DNA of 64,000 nt from Aminithiophilus ramosus (GCF_018069705.1 NZ_CP072943.1:2357453-2421452), one strand, 5' to 3'; counted from the stretch's first letter, positions 25,867-35,609 are shown. Translations and numbers: made by a program. Notes: generated by a model not told the origin, from the letters alone.

Positions 25867-27267
25867 ATGAACAAGGATCACCGTCTCAAGGAAATCACTT
25901 CGGAAGCGACGGACTTCAAGCGGGAAATCGGCGTCTTCGGCGGAGTCAGCATCATCGGCGGCATCATGATCGGATCGGGCATCTTCTACCTGGGGGCCAT
26001 CGTCCTCCAGCGGACCGGCATGAGCCTAGGCCTTTCCCTGGCCTGCTGGCTCGTCGGCGGCATCATCTCTCTCATGGGCGGACTCTGCTTCGCCGAACTG
26101 GGAGCGGCCATGCCGCGATCGGGCGGTTCGACGGTCTACCTCTCCGAGGCTTTCCATCCCGTCGTGGGCTTCATCCGAGGCTTCAGCGACTGGGCCATCG
26201 GCGGACCGGGGTCGGTGGCGGCCATCGCCATCGCCCTGCCCAGCGCGCTCCAGTCCTTTTTCTCCCTCGGCGAGGGGACCATCAAGGCCATCGCCATCGC
26301 CCTGATCGTCGCCCTCACCGTCTACAATCTCTTCGGCATCCGCGTGGGAACCCTGCTCCAGGACACCTTCATGATCGCCAAGCTGATTCCCATCTTCCTC
26401 ATCATGTTCGCCGCCCTCATCGCGGGGAAGGTCTCGCCGGAGCTGAGCCTCGCCCCCGTCGTCGGCGGACCGGTGGGCACCGTCAAAATCCTTTCCATGG
26501 TGGCCTTCGGCGTCGTGGCCTCCCTCTGGGCCTACGAGGGCTGGTCCAACATCAACAGCGTCGCCGAGGAGATGAAAGATCCCCGCAAGAGCCTGCCCCG
26601 CGCCGTCTTTCTGGGCATCGGATTCGTCACGCTCCTCTACGTGGCCTTCAACTACGCCATCTACCGCGTCCTGCCCTTCGAGGAGATCCGCTCCATGCTC
26701 TCCGAGGACAATCTCTACCTCGGCACGGCCGTCGCCAAAAAGATCTTCGGCAATTTCGGCGCCGTCCTCGTCACGATCGGCATGGCCGTCTCCATGTTCG
26801 GCGCCCTGAACGGGCTCATCATCGCCCAGCCCCGCATGTACTACGCCCTGGCCCAGGAGGGGCACTTCTTCAAGAGCTTCGCCCGGCTCCATCCGAAGCA
26901 CAAGGTCCCCACGGCGGCCCTCCTCGTCCAGGGCCTCCTGTCCATTCTCCTCGTCCTTTCGAGGAACCTGGACCAGCTGACCTCCCTCGTCGTCTTCATC
27001 GGCATGGTCTTCAACCTCATGACGATTCTCGCCGTTTTCATTCTCCGCAGGAAACATCCCCACATCGCCAGGCCCTACAAGGTCTTCGGCTATCCCTTCA
27101 CCGTCTTCGTCACCTCGCTGATCTTCCTGGGCCTCGTCGTCAACACCTTCTTCGACGATCCGACGAGCGCGCTCCTGGGAATCACCGTCCCCGTCGTCGG
27201 CGTCTTCGTCTACATGTACTTCGATCGCCGCCTCAAGAGGGAACGCCGGGCGGAAGGAGAGGTCTGA
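25867..27267 (+). CDS. APC-superfamily amino-acid permease
   Basis: A 466-residue permease with 12 predicted helices, of the LAT/SteT-like branch of the amino acid-polyamine-organocation superfamily. TM1 carries the unwound substrate motif GGIMIGSGIFYL (about residues 34-45) and TM6 has AYEGWSNINSVAEEM (about 225-239), both typical of amino-acid exchangers. The N-terminus is cytoplasmic and charged. AAGGAGG precedes ATG 25867. The next gene starts two bases after its stop, so the permease and amidohydrolase form one unit, suggesting uptake of an N-acylated or otherwise masked amino acid or peptide, then hydrolysis. Exact substrate unknown. Confidence 0.9.
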   Translation: MNKDHRLKEITSEATDFKREIGVFGGVSIIGGIMIGSGIFYLGAIVLQRTGMSLGLSLACWLVGGIISLMGGLCFAELGAAMPRSGGSTVYLSEAFHPVVGFIRGFSDWAIGGPGSVAAIAIALPSALQSFFSLGEGTIKAIAIALIVALTVYNLFGIRVGTLLQDTFMIAKLIPIFLIMFAALIAGKVSPELSLAPVVGGPVGTVKILSMVAFGVVASLWAYEGWSNINSVAEEMKDPRKSLPRAVFLGIGFVTLLYVAFNYAIYRVLPFEEIRSMLSEDNLYLGTAVAKKIFGNFGAVLVTIGMAVSMFGALNGLIIAQPRMYYALAQEGHFFKSFARLHPKHKVPTAALLVQGLLSILLVLSRNLDQLTSLVVFIGMVFNLMTILAVFILRRKHPHIARPYKVFGYPFTVFVTSLIFLGLVVNTFFDDPTSALLGITVPVVGVFVYMYFDRRLKRERRAEGEV

Positions 27268-27269
27268 CG

Positions 27270-28886
27270 ATGAGACAGGCCTGGATCAACGGCAAGATCT
27301 ATCTGGAAAGGGGCTCTTTCTGCCAGGCCCTTCTCGTCGAGGACGGGGTGATCGTCAAGACGGGATCGGACGAGGAGATCGGAGCCCTTGCCGGCACGAG
27401 CCCCGTCGTCGACTGTCGCGGCAAGACCCTCGTTCCCGGCCTGAACGATTCCCACCTTCACCTTTCCTGTTTCGGCGCCTCCCTGATGGAGGTCGATCTG
27501 ACGAGGGCGACGAGTATCGACGAGATCGTCTCCCTCTGCCGTGACCACATGGCCCGCCACCCCGAGAGGAGCCGAGAGGGCATGCGGAGCATGGGCTGGA
27601 ATCAGGACCTTTTCGAGAAAGACAGGCGTCTGCCCGACAGGGACGATCTGGACCGCATCTCGACGGAGATCCCCATCGTCCTCGAAAGGGTCTGCGGCCA
27701 TATCTGCGCCACCAATTCCAAAGTTCTCGAAATCCTGGGAATCGACGAAAAGACGGCCTCTCCCGAGGGCGGAACGATCGAGCGGGACCGTTCGGGCAGG
27801 CCTCGGGGCATCTTCACGGAAAACGCCGTGGCCTGGGTCGAGGGGACCGTTCCCCCCCTTCCCATGGAGAGCCGGATGGAGCTTTTCGAAAAGGCCATGG
27901 ACTATGCCGCCTCCTGCGGCCTGACCTCCCTTCAGTCCAACGACGTGGGGGCGCCCAATGCCTGCGGCGACTTCATCTCCATCCGCAGACTCTACGAGGA
28001 GGGACGGGCCAAGATCCGCTTCCGCCATCAGGTCACCTGCCAGACGGCCGAGGAAATAGAACGACTCGTCGCCACCGAGCGCAGTCTTCCCGCCTACGGA
28101 GGCGACATGCTCACCTTCGGCCCTCTCAAGCTCTTCAAGGACGGCAGTCTGGGGGCCCGGACGGCCCTGATGCGGCAGGCCTACCGGGACGATCCGGGCA
28201 ATTTCGGCGTCGAGGCCCTGAGCGACAGCCTTCAGGAGACCCTCTGCCGCAAGGCCGCCCAGTGCGGCCTCCAGGTGATCACCCACGTCATCGGCGACAG
28301 GGCCATCGAAAAGACCCTCGACATCTACGAAAAAATCATGCAAGAGGGGAGAAAGGACCTCCGTCACGGCCTGGTCCACTGCCAGATCACCGATTGGGCC
28401 CTTCTGGAGAGGATCGCCCGACTGGGCGTCGTCGTCTTCTTTCAGCCCATCTTTCTCGACTACGACATGCACATCGTCGAGGACCGGTGCGGCGGAGAGC
28501 TGGCCCGCACCTCCTACGCCTTCGCCAGCCTCGACGCCCTCGGAGCGCCCATCGGCTACGGCACCGACGCCCCCGTCGAAGACCTCAACCCCTTCCCGAA
28601 CATCTGCGAGGCCGTCACCCGCCAGGACCGGTCGGGCCACCCTCAAGGGGGCTTCCATCCCCAGGAACGCGTCGACGTCTGCACGGCCCTCGACGCCTAC
28701 ACGGCGGGCAGCGCCTACTGCGAGTTCATGGAGCACAGGAAGGGACGCATCCGCGAGGGCTACCTGGCCGACTTCACCCTTCTCAGCGAGGACATCTTCT
28801 CCATCGCCCCCGAAAGGATCCGGGATATCAAGGCCCTCATGACCGTCGTGGGAGGCAGGACCGTCCATCGCGACGCCTCTTTCTAG
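27270..28886 (+). CDS. YtcJ-like metal-dependent amidohydrolase
   Basis: A 538-residue member of the amidohydrolase superfamily, YtcJ/NfdA-like subgroup (Amidohydro_3). Metal-binding HLHLS follows PGLNDSH near residues 57-66, the GSLGARTAL segment (about 293-301) is characteristic of the subgroup, a His occurs in THVIGDRAI (about 338), and GTDAPVEDLNPF (about 431-442) provides the final metal Asp. Characterised relatives hydrolyse N-substituted formamides or other amides; many are unassigned. It starts two bases after the permease stop. The gene ends 58 bases before a long perfect hairpin that separates it from gldA. Confidence 0.88.
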   Translation: MRQAWINGKIYLERGSFCQALLVEDGVIVKTGSDEEIGALAGTSPVVDCRGKTLVPGLNDSHLHLSCFGASLMEVDLTRATSIDEIVSLCRDHMARHPERSREGMRSMGWNQDLFEKDRRLPDRDDLDRISTEIPIVLERVCGHICATNSKVLEILGIDEKTASPEGGTIERDRSGRPRGIFTENAVAWVEGTVPPLPMESRMELFEKAMDYAASCGLTSLQSNDVGAPNACGDFISIRRLYEEGRAKIRFRHQVTCQTAEEIERLVATERSLPAYGGDMLTFGPLKLFKDGSLGARTALMRQAYRDDPGNFGVEALSDSLQETLCRKAAQCGLQVITHVIGDRAIEKTLDIYEKIMQEGRKDLRHGLVHCQITDWALLERIARLGVVVFFQPIFLDYDMHIVEDRCGGELARTSYAFASLDALGAPIGYGTDAPVEDLNPFPNICEAVTRQDRSGHPQGGFHPQERVDVCTALDAYTAGSAYCEFMEHRKGRIREGYLADFTLLSEDIFSIAPERIRDIKALMTVVGGRTVHRDASF

Positions 28887-28944
28887 CGGCCGGGCCGGAA
28901 ACCCCCGGGGCCACGCCTTTCCCCGTTCCTGCGGCCCCTCCGGT

Positions 28945-29002
28945 CTTCGGATAACGAAGTCTCCCTTCCGTCCGAATGGAAGGGAGACTTCGTTATCCGA
29001 AG
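28945..29002. terminator. 25-bp perfect inverted repeat after the amidohydrolase gene
   Basis: Arms 28945-28969 and 28978-29002 are perfectly complementary with an 8-base loop, the longest hairpin in the window. No T tract follows (GACAAAAT). It ends the permease-amidohydrolase unit. Confidence 0.6.
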
Positions 29003-29110
29003 GACAAAATATCGAAAGCCCCTCTCTTGCGCCTCCCGTTCCGCTGGCCTTTGATGAAAGGGACTCCATCTCACGGGAGCATCCCTTGCCGAAGAGAGGA
29101 AGTGAACGCC

Positions 29111-30202
29111 ATGATCAGCACCACTCTTTTTCCCGGGCGTTACGTCCAGGGCGAAGGCGCCCGCAGGCAGATCGGCTCCGATCTGAGCCGGCTGGGCGCG
29201 AGGGGACTCGTCATCTGCGGTCCCACCGTTTTCAGGAAAGCTCTCCCCGACTACGAGCCTTTCATGAGAAAGGCCGTCGACGTGACCGTCGAGACCTACC
29301 GAGGCGAATGTTCCGACGAGGAGATCGCCCGCCTGCTCGGCCTGGCCCTCCATTCCAAGGCCCAGTTCATCGTCGGCCTCGGCGGCGGCAAGGTCCTCGA
29401 CACGGCCAAGGCCGTCGCCTACGAGGCCCGCCTCCCCGTCGCCGTCGTCCCCACCATCGCCGGAACCGACGCCCCCTGCAGCGCCCTCTCCGTCATCTAC
29501 ACCGAGGAGGGCGCGTTCAAGCGCTATCTCGTCCTGCCCCGCAACCCCGATCTGGTCCTCGTCGACACGGAGATCGTCGCCCGGGCTCCCGTCCGCCTTC
29601 TCGTCTCCGGCATGGGAGACGCCCTGGCCACCTGGTTCGAGGCCGAGTCGTGCAGGAAAGCCTACGCATCGAACATGACGGGCAACGTGGGCTCCCTGTC
29701 GGCCTACGCCCTGGCCCGCCTCTGCTACGACACGCTTCTCGAAGACGGCCTGGCGGCCCGCACGGCCTGCGAGGCCCGCATCGTCACGCCCTCGCTGGAG
29801 CGGATCGTCGAGGCCAACACGCTGCTGAGCGGGCTGGGCTTCGAAAGCGGCGGCCTGGCCACCTCCCATTCCATACACAACGGCCTGACCGTCCTCGAAA
29901 GGACCCATGCCTTCTACCACGGAGAGAAGGTGGCCTTCGGCACCCTGGCCTCTCTCTTCCTGACGGACAAGCCCGTCGACGTCATCGACGAGGTCTTCGA
30001 TTTCTGCGAGTCCGTGGGCCTGCCGACGACGCTGGGCCAGATCGGCCTGGCCGACGTCTCCGACGAGGAGCTCCTGGCCGTCGCCGAGGCGAGCTGCGCC
30101 GAGGGGGAGACGATCCACAACGAATCGGTCCCCGTCACGCCCCGCAGCGTCTTCGCGGCCCTCAAGGGCGCCGACGCCGAGGGGCGGCGCCGGGCCCGCT
30201 GA
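29111..30202 (+). CDS. gldA: Iron-type alcohol dehydrogenase, glycerol-dehydrogenase-like
   Basis: A 363-residue NAD-dependent dehydrogenase of the GldA branch of family III. Visible motifs: GLGGGKVLDTAKAVA (nucleotide-binding, about residues 91-105), PTIAGTDAPCSALSVIY (about 115-131), metal ligands in SGMGDALATWFEA (Asp about 171) and the two His-containing segments TSHSIHNG and HAFYHGEKVAFG (about 252-282). Glycerol dehydrogenases convert glycerol to dihydroxyacetone or reduce methylglyoxal. ATG 29111 lies after GAGAGGAAG; an upstream in-frame extension to 28976 would read through the hairpin and is rejected. It stands alone between gene-free stretches. Substrate could be another polyol. 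Confidence 0.85.
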   Translation: MISTTLFPGRYVQGEGARRQIGSDLSRLGARGLVICGPTVFRKALPDYEPFMRKAVDVTVETYRGECSDEEIARLLGLALHSKAQFIVGLGGGKVLDTAKAVAYEARLPVAVVPTIAGTDAPCSALSVIYTEEGAFKRYLVLPRNPDLVLVDTEIVARAPVRLLVSGMGDALATWFEAESCRKAYASNMTGNVGSLSAYALARLCYDTLLEDGLAARTACEARIVTPSLERIVEANTLLSGLGFESGGLATSHSIHNGLTVLERTHAFYHGEKVAFGTLASLFLTDKPVDVIDEVFDFCESVGLPTTLGQIGLADVSDEELLAVAEASCAEGETIHNESVPVTPRSVFAALKGADAEGRRRAR

Positions 30203-30653
30203 GCAAAACCCCGGCTCGGAGACTTCCCGCCGGGAGCCCTGAGCCTTGAAGAGCCTCATCGAGGCCGGCCCTCCGGCGGGAGCGACCTGCCGGATCGATG
30301 GGTTTTTCCCGCCGGCCCCGCCCCTCCGGATTCTTCCCAGGGGCTTTTTCTCCGCTTTCGGGAAAAGGCCCCTTTCAGAAGTTTTTTTCGCAACCGGGCG
30401 CCGTCAGCCATCGAAGCAGATCCCGAGTCGAGCCTCGAAAAGGGAAAATCCTTTTTACGGAGAATCGGCACGGGAGCCCCCTCACCGGCAAGGCCGTCGA
30501 AGGCGGGGCTTTCCCGGACGGCACCGGTCTCGAAGACCGTCCGTCAGGCACTGGGCGCCGCTCCTTCCTCGAAAAAGCTCGACAGGGGCCTTCCCCTTCT
30601 GCCCTTCGAGGGGCTAGGATGGAAGAAGACAGGCCTTTCTGGAGGTGCCCGAC
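30203..30653. other. Gene-free intergenic region
   Basis: No gene or clear hairpin with a T tract was recognised between the gldA stop and the MBL gene. Frames through it lack ribosome sites. GGAGG at 30641-30645 belongs to the next gene. Confidence 0.4.
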
Positions 30654-31526
30654 ATGCTGGACAGATTGACTGTAACGATCCTCGCCGAGGACAGCGTCCC
30701 CTACGAGAGCCCCCTGCTGGGACAGCACGGGATCTCCCTCTGGATCGAGGCGGAGCGGGAGGGCTCGACCCGCCGCCTCCTCGTCGACGTGGGGCAGAAT
30801 TCCGACGCCCTCCTCCACAACGTGAGGGAACTGGCCATTCCCCTCGAAAAGACCGATGCCGTCGTCATCACCCACTGCCACTACGACCACACGAAGGGGC
30901 TGAGCCGGATCGTCGAGGCCATCGGGAAGGGAGACCTGCCCGTCGTCGCCCATCCTTCCCTCTTCCGGCCCCATTTCGTCGTCGAGCCCTTCCTCCAGCA
31001 CGTCGGCGTCCCCTTCGAGGACGGGGCCGAACGCCTCCGTGCCGCAGGGGCCCGGCTCATCCTCGCCGCCGATCCCCTGCCGATCATGGCGGGGCTCACG
31101 ACGAGCGGCGAAGTGCCCCGCAGGACCGACTTCGAATCGCCCGGCATCGATCTCTACACCGTCGACGAGGCGGGGCGCCTCCTCAGTGATCCCGTCGCCG
31201 ACGACCTGGCTCTCTTCGCCTCCGTCGAGGGGCGGGGCCTCGTCGTCGTCACCGGGTGCAGCCATGCGGGGATCGTCAACATCGTCCATCGCGGGCTGAA
31301 TCTGACGGGAGAGGAGAAGGTCGCCGCCCTGTTCGGCGGCTTCCATCTCGTCGAATCCGACGACGAGCGCATCGCCAGAACCGTCTCGGCCCTCCGGGCC
31401 CTCTCGCCCGACCTCGTGGCGGCGGGGCACTGCACGGGTTTCCGGGCACAGGCGGCCCTCTACGGGGCCTTCGGCGACGCCTTCACCCCCCTGGGGGCGG
31501 GAAGGCGCTTCACCGTCGAGGCGTGA
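30654..31526 (+). CDS. MBL-fold metallo-hydrolase
   Basis: A 290-residue metallo-beta-lactamase-fold protein. The HxHxDH-type motif appears as THCHYDHTKG (about residues 72-81), with LLVDVGQNSD before it, and a later VVTGCSHAGIVNIV (about 198-211) provides another metal His. This pattern matches the group annotated as dihydropterin/ribofuranosylaminobenzene-phosphate synthase-like, whose members mostly lack proven function. ATG 30654 is eight bases after GGAGG; the in-frame GTG 30645 falls inside that ribosome site. The gene converges on the transporter at 31599 with a shared terminator. Confidence 0.85.
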   Translation: MLDRLTVTILAEDSVPYESPLLGQHGISLWIEAEREGSTRRLLVDVGQNSDALLHNVRELAIPLEKTDAVVITHCHYDHTKGLSRIVEAIGKGDLPVVAHPSLFRPHFVVEPFLQHVGVPFEDGAERLRAAGARLILAADPLPIMAGLTTSGEVPRRTDFESPGIDLYTVDEAGRLLSDPVADDLALFASVEGRGLVVVTGCSHAGIVNIVHRGLNLTGEEKVAALFGGFHLVESDDERIARTVSALRALSPDLVAAGHCTGFRAQAALYGAFGDAFTPLGAGRRFTVEA

Positions 31527-31576
31527 GGGCAAGAAGGGGCGCCTCCACGAAGGAGGCGCCCCTTCTTGCCCTTTTC
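31527..31576. terminator. Bidirectional terminator between convergent genes
   Basis: A 20-bp perfect stem (31527-31546 with 31552-31571) and a 5-base loop are followed by TTTT on the plus strand. The stem begins one base after the MBL stop and lies 23 bases from the end of the convergent transporter gene, so it can serve both. Confidence 0.85.
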
Positions 31577-31598
31577 CTCTTCGCCCTCCCGCCCCCCG

Positions 31599-33812
31599 TC
31601 AGGCCTCGAGGGCCACGTCACCCGAGCTGGAGACGAGGATCACGTCGCCCGGCAACTCGGTGACGGGGCGGTATCGGTCGATGAAGGCCTCCTCATGGCC
31701 CTCTTCCGGGGGCTCGAATCCGACGAAAAGGGCGGCAAAAGGCTCGCGGACCACCTCCGCACGGAGGGCCGAGAGGGGGTCATCGGTGGGGAGGACGACG
31801 ATCTCGGCATCGATGCGGGCCAGGGCGAGACGGTCCGTCATCTCCGCCGTCAGATTCTCCCTGTCGGCACGGGGAGGCACGGGACAGAGGATGCGCAGAG
31901 GATGGTTCCGCCAGATGCGGTTCTGCTTCATCAGATGGGCCAGAAGGAGCATGAGAGCCCCGTTGTGGGGTTCGCGCCACCAGATGTTGAGGCTGCCCTT
32001 GGGGGCCTCTTCGTCGTTGCGTTCCACCCTGCGGTCGTAACGGACGACGACGACGCTCCGCCCCATGGCGCGGCAGAGACGGAGGGTTCTTCCGAAAAGG
32101 CCGACCCGCCGGGGGTCCTCGCTCCATCCCATGAGGATCGTGTTGGGCCGGACGCCGCCGATGCCGTGACATTGAAGAAGGGTCTTGATCCCCTTGCCCA
32201 GATCTTCCTCGACGACGACGGCCGGAAAGGCGGCCCGCCCCTCCTCCTGGATGTGGCGGCGAAGGAGTCTCTCGGCCTCGTTGCGGCGGACGACGAACTC
32301 TTCGACGTCGCCGAAGAGGATCTGGGCAAGGGAGACGACGCCACGTCCCGCCGAGAGCCAGCAGGCGTATTCGGCCAGGTGGTTGCGGCTCCAGGCGCCG
32401 CCGCTGAGGGCCAGGATCGATGGACGCCAGTTCTTGGGATGGTACCGCTCCTTCTCCAGGCGGAGCAGGGCCCATCGGGCCCTCTGGAAGGCCAGGCCGC
32501 TGGAGAGATCGCCCCAGGCGGCCAGCACCTCGGCCCGGCCGATGAGGCCGTAGACGGCGACCATGATGAGGATCGCCACAGCCGCCCAGAGGACGTTTAT
32601 GAGAAACATGACGGCCAGGCAGAGCAAGGCGCCCAGAAGAGAGAGGGCCCAGTGGTGCCAGCGGAAGCGGGGGCGGAAGCTGGGGTTGCGCGTGATCCCC
32701 TCGAGGAAGCAGGCCAGGTTGAGCGTTCCGTAGGTGACCATGAAGAACATGGTGATGATGGGCGCCACGGCGTCGAGGTCGCCCAGGACGATGGCCGTCT
32801 GGGCGATGAGGAAGGTGACGATCGTCGCCCGGCGGGGTTCGCGGGCCGGGCCGCTCCCCTTGGCGAAGGGGCGGAGACGGGAAAAGACGTCGTCGGCGGC
32901 GAAGGCCTGAAGAACCCGCGGCGCGCCCATCATGCTTCCCAGGGCCGACGAGAGGGTGGCGGCGAAGACGCCGGCCGTGATGAGAAGAGGGGACCAGGCG
33001 ATCTCGCGGACGATCAGTCCCTGATGGATGAGGGCCTCCTGGGGACGGGAGGCGCCCAGAAAAAGGGCCATGGAAAGGTAGATGGCGCCCGTGAAGAGGA
33101 CGGCGGCGAAGGTTCCGTCGGGGATGGATTTTCCCGGGTCGCGGAGATCGCCCGACATGTTGACGCCGGCCATAATCCCCGTCACGGCGGGAAAGAAGAG
33201 GGCGAACATGGTGAAAAAGGACTGGCCCGGAAGGTAGGCGCTGTGAAGATTGGCCCTGAAGGTTTCGATCGAGCTCTGGGGCAGGGCTCCGGCGAGGAAA
33301 GAGAGGACGGAGAGGACCAGAACGGCCAGAATGCCGTACTGGACCTTGATGGTCCACCCCGCTCCGATGTAGACGCAGAGGAAGACGGCGACGTTGACGA
33401 CGGTGGCGATGAGGCGGAAGGAGAGAGTGACGGGAAAGGTGCCGACGAAAGCCTCTGTGAAGCCGATGACGTAGAGGGCCACCGACGTGGCCTGGGCGAT
33501 GTAGAGGAAGATGGCGATGACGCCGCCGTACTCGACGCCCAGAGTCCGGCTGATGAGGAAGTAGGCCCCTCCTCCCTTGACCTGGGTGTTGGTGGCGATG
33601 GCCGCCACGGAAAAGGAGGTGAGGAGGGTGATCGATTTGGCCCCCAGAACGATCAGGAGGGCGTTGAGGGTCCCGGCCTGGCCGACGACCTGGCCGAAAC
33701 GGAGAAACATGATGACGCCCAGAATGGTCAGCGTCGTGGGGGTGAAGACACCTCCGAAGGTACCGAAGGAGTGTCCGCCCGAAGAGGTTCCGTTGCGTCT
33801 GTTTTCCGTCAT
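31599..33812 (-). CDS. Cation-chloride cotransporter-like APC permease with C-terminal domain
   Basis: A 737-residue protein: a 12-helix transporter domain (about residues 15-460) of the SLC12-like branch, starting with FGGVFTPTTLTILGVIMFLR and containing NTQVKGGGAYFLISR, then a soluble C-terminal domain of about 270 residues. SLC12 relatives move K+, Na+ and Cl- electroneutrally; some bacterial ones carry amino acids instead. The true start is ATG 33812 with AGAAGGAGG upstream; a longer in-frame extension to 34181 runs through a G+C-rich non-coding stretch. Upstream 33813-34175 has no other gene. It converges on the MBL gene across a shared terminator. Confidence 0.83.
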   Translation of the reverse strand: MTENRRNGTSSGGHSFGTFGGVFTPTTLTILGVIMFLRFGQVVGQAGTLNALLIVLGAKSITLLTSFSVAAIATNTQVKGGGAYFLISRTLGVEYGGVIAIFLYIAQATSVALYVIGFTEAFVGTFPVTLSFRLIATVVNVAVFLCVYIGAGWTIKVQYGILAVLVLSVLSFLAGALPQSSIETFRANLHSAYLPGQSFFTMFALFFPAVTGIMAGVNMSGDLRDPGKSIPDGTFAAVLFTGAIYLSMALFLGASRPQEALIHQGLIVREIAWSPLLITAGVFAATLSSALGSMMGAPRVLQAFAADDVFSRLRPFAKGSGPAREPRRATIVTFLIAQTAIVLGDLDAVAPIITMFFMVTYGTLNLACFLEGITRNPSFRPRFRWHHWALSLLGALLCLAVMFLINVLWAAVAILIMVAVYGLIGRAEVLAAWGDLSSGLAFQRARWALLRLEKERYHPKNWRPSILALSGGAWSRNHLAEYACWLSAGRGVVSLAQILFGDVEEFVVRRNEAERLLRRHIQEEGRAAFPAVVVEEDLGKGIKTLLQCHGIGGVRPNTILMGWSEDPRRVGLFGRTLRLCRAMGRSVVVVRYDRRVERNDEEAPKGSLNIWWREPHNGALMLLLAHLMKQNRIWRNHPLRILCPVPPRADRENLTAEMTDRLALARIDAEIVVLPTDDPLSALRAEVVREPFAALFVGFEPPEEGHEEAFIDRYRPVTELPGDVILVSSSGDVALEA

Positions 33813-34175
33813 CGCCTGCCTCCTTCTGCGGTGTCTGCCGTACGACGCATCAATCATCTCCGAAGACCCGCTTAACCGCAAGCCCCTTCGCGGCTCCCCG
33901 ATCGGCAGGCTCGTCAGGACAACGCCCGTCGGGCCCGGGGCCCTTCGAATCGCCTCGCCGGTGCGGGTTCGAGGCGACGTCCTCTGTCTTTCGGACATCC
34001 CCGACCGGGCCGATGGAGTTTCCGTCCTGAATTTCCGCCCGCCGACCGGGGCCCGGCTCGACGGTGTCCTCCAATCCATGAGAGGAGGGCCCTTTCCCGC
34101 CGCCCCCGAGAGCGGAAGAGGCACCCCGTTCCGACATCGGCGAGGCCCCGCCGGAGGTCGTCGACGACGGGGCGA

Positions 34176-34222
34176 GGGCATAACGAAGGGGAGGCCCTGA
34201 GGGCCTCCCCTTCGTTATGCCC
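34176..34222. terminator. 22-bp perfect hairpin after the exported-protein gene
   Basis: Arms 34176-34197 and 34201-34222 are perfectly complementary around a 3-base loop. It begins 7 bases past the stop of the minus-strand gene at 34229. No T tract is present. The region 33813-34175 between it and the transporter start holds no recognisable gene. Confidence 0.65.
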
Positions 34223-34228
34223 GATCGA

Positions 34229-35467
34229 TCAGTGGCAGCCGTCGCTGCAGCCGCCGCCGCTTCCTCCCCCTCCGCCGCCGTAGGGATCCTTGGCGTCGGG
34301 CGCCGTGTAGTCGACGCCCGCGCCGTATTTGCCGAAGAGCTCCCTGTTCTCGGCGATGAAACTCTCGAGCTCCGACTCCGTCAGGGGACGCCCCACCGTC
34401 ATGTCATCCATCGTCCCGCCGACGACGTTGACGAAGATCTCCCCGGGACTTCCCCCCTGGATCAGGCCGATGACGGCCGTCCCCTTGCTGATGGCGTAGG
34501 AGGTCTCGCCGACGCCCGGCGCCGACCGTCCCTCGATCTCGTTCAGGTCGCTGACGAGAGAGAGGCCGGCCCCCACGTTGCCGATCGTCCAGACGCCGAC
34601 GGCCGCGAGGGGGGCGGCCACGGCCGTGGCGGGCATGGCCGTCACGGCCACGACCAGCCCCAGAGTCCCGACGGTCAGGACGGCGCCGCACTTGGTGACG
34701 GCCATGATCTTCGCCCAGTTCTCCCAGCCGACGGCCTGGCTGACTTTGGTATGCACGTAGGCGACGGGCGTCGTCAGTGTGCCGACGACCTTGTCGAATC
34801 CGCTCTTGACGGCGTCCTTCGCCTTGCCGGCGAAATCCTTGACGGCCTTGGCTCCGTTGGAGAGGGTGCTCATGGCCTGTTCGTAGGTCAGGCGGGCGCC
34901 TCCGGCGATCTTGTCCAGCTCCTGCTGGATCGCGTTCCTCACCATGGCCTCTTCGGGGCTGTCGAAGGCCTCGGCGGGGAGGACGGAGAAGAGGTCGACG
35001 AGGGCGGCGAGGCGCTGGTGAGGTCCGAATCGCCCCTCGAGGGCCAGCCGCGTCAGGTTGACTCTGTCGTCGAGCGTCTTGGCCGCCTTCTCCAGGGCCT
35101 CGAAAGACTTGTAGGCCTGTTCGAGACGGGCCCTGATCTCGATGCCCGGTGCGGGTGCGGTCTCGGTCTTTTCCAGCTTCATCATGGCCAGACGAGCCTG
35201 AAAACCCGTCGCCTGGACCAGCTCGATGGACTCGGCCAGCCGTGCCCGACTTTCTCCGGGCACGGGAAGCACCGTAGGAGCACGCTTCGCCCTCGACGCC
35301 GAAGCGCCCGTCGAAGATCCGCCCACGACGGGGGCGGGCGCCACGGCGGTCCCGTCCGCTCCCTGTGTGCTGAACGAAACGGCACCGGCCGGAGTTTCCC
35401 AGGCCAGGGCAAACAAGACCCACGACAGCAGAAGGACGACACGAGCTCTTCCCCTCACGGTCTCCAC
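34229..35467 (-). CDS. Exported protein of unknown function with glycine-rich Cys tail
   Basis: A 412-residue protein I do not recognise. It begins with a charged segment then a hydrophobic helix VVLLLSWVLFALAW ending in AGA, a likely Sec signal peptide (about residues 1-29). A helical region follows (about 70-200), with a basic amphipathic stretch GAKAVKDFAGKAKDAVKSGF, then a long hydrophobic stretch (about 243-290) of alternating Ala, Val and Gly resembling a membrane hairpin. The C-terminus is a Gly run followed by CSDGCH. Pore-forming or secreted effector-like behaviour is conceivable but unsupported. It stands alone, with a hairpin after it; 35468-35817 upstream contains no gene. Confidence 0.6.
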   Translation of the reverse strand: METVRGRARVVLLLSWVLFALAWETPAGAVSFSTQGADGTAVAPAPVVGGSSTGASASRAKRAPTVLPVPGESRARLAESIELVQATGFQARLAMMKLEKTETAPAPGIEIRARLEQAYKSFEALEKAAKTLDDRVNLTRLALEGRFGPHQRLAALVDLFSVLPAEAFDSPEEAMVRNAIQQELDKIAGGARLTYEQAMSTLSNGAKAVKDFAGKAKDAVKSGFDKVVGTLTTPVAYVHTKVSQAVGWENWAKIMAVTKCGAVLTVGTLGLVVAVTAMPATAVAAPLAAVGVWTIGNVGAGLSLVSDLNEIEGRSAPGVGETSYAISKGTAVIGLIQGGSPGEIFVNVVGGTMDDMTVGRPLTESELESFIAENRELFGKYGAGVDYTAPDAKDPYGGGGGGSGGGCSDGCH

Positions 35468-35609
35468 CTCCCGACTGAAAGGGCCCCGACAGGCCCTCGC
35501 CTTCCTCCCCTTTTTATCCTCTTCATTTGAAATGTATTCTACTACAAAATCGTCTCGGGGACATCCGTGTGCCGCACGGCTCTCCTTCTGCCGGAGGAGA
35601 GGGGGAAGC

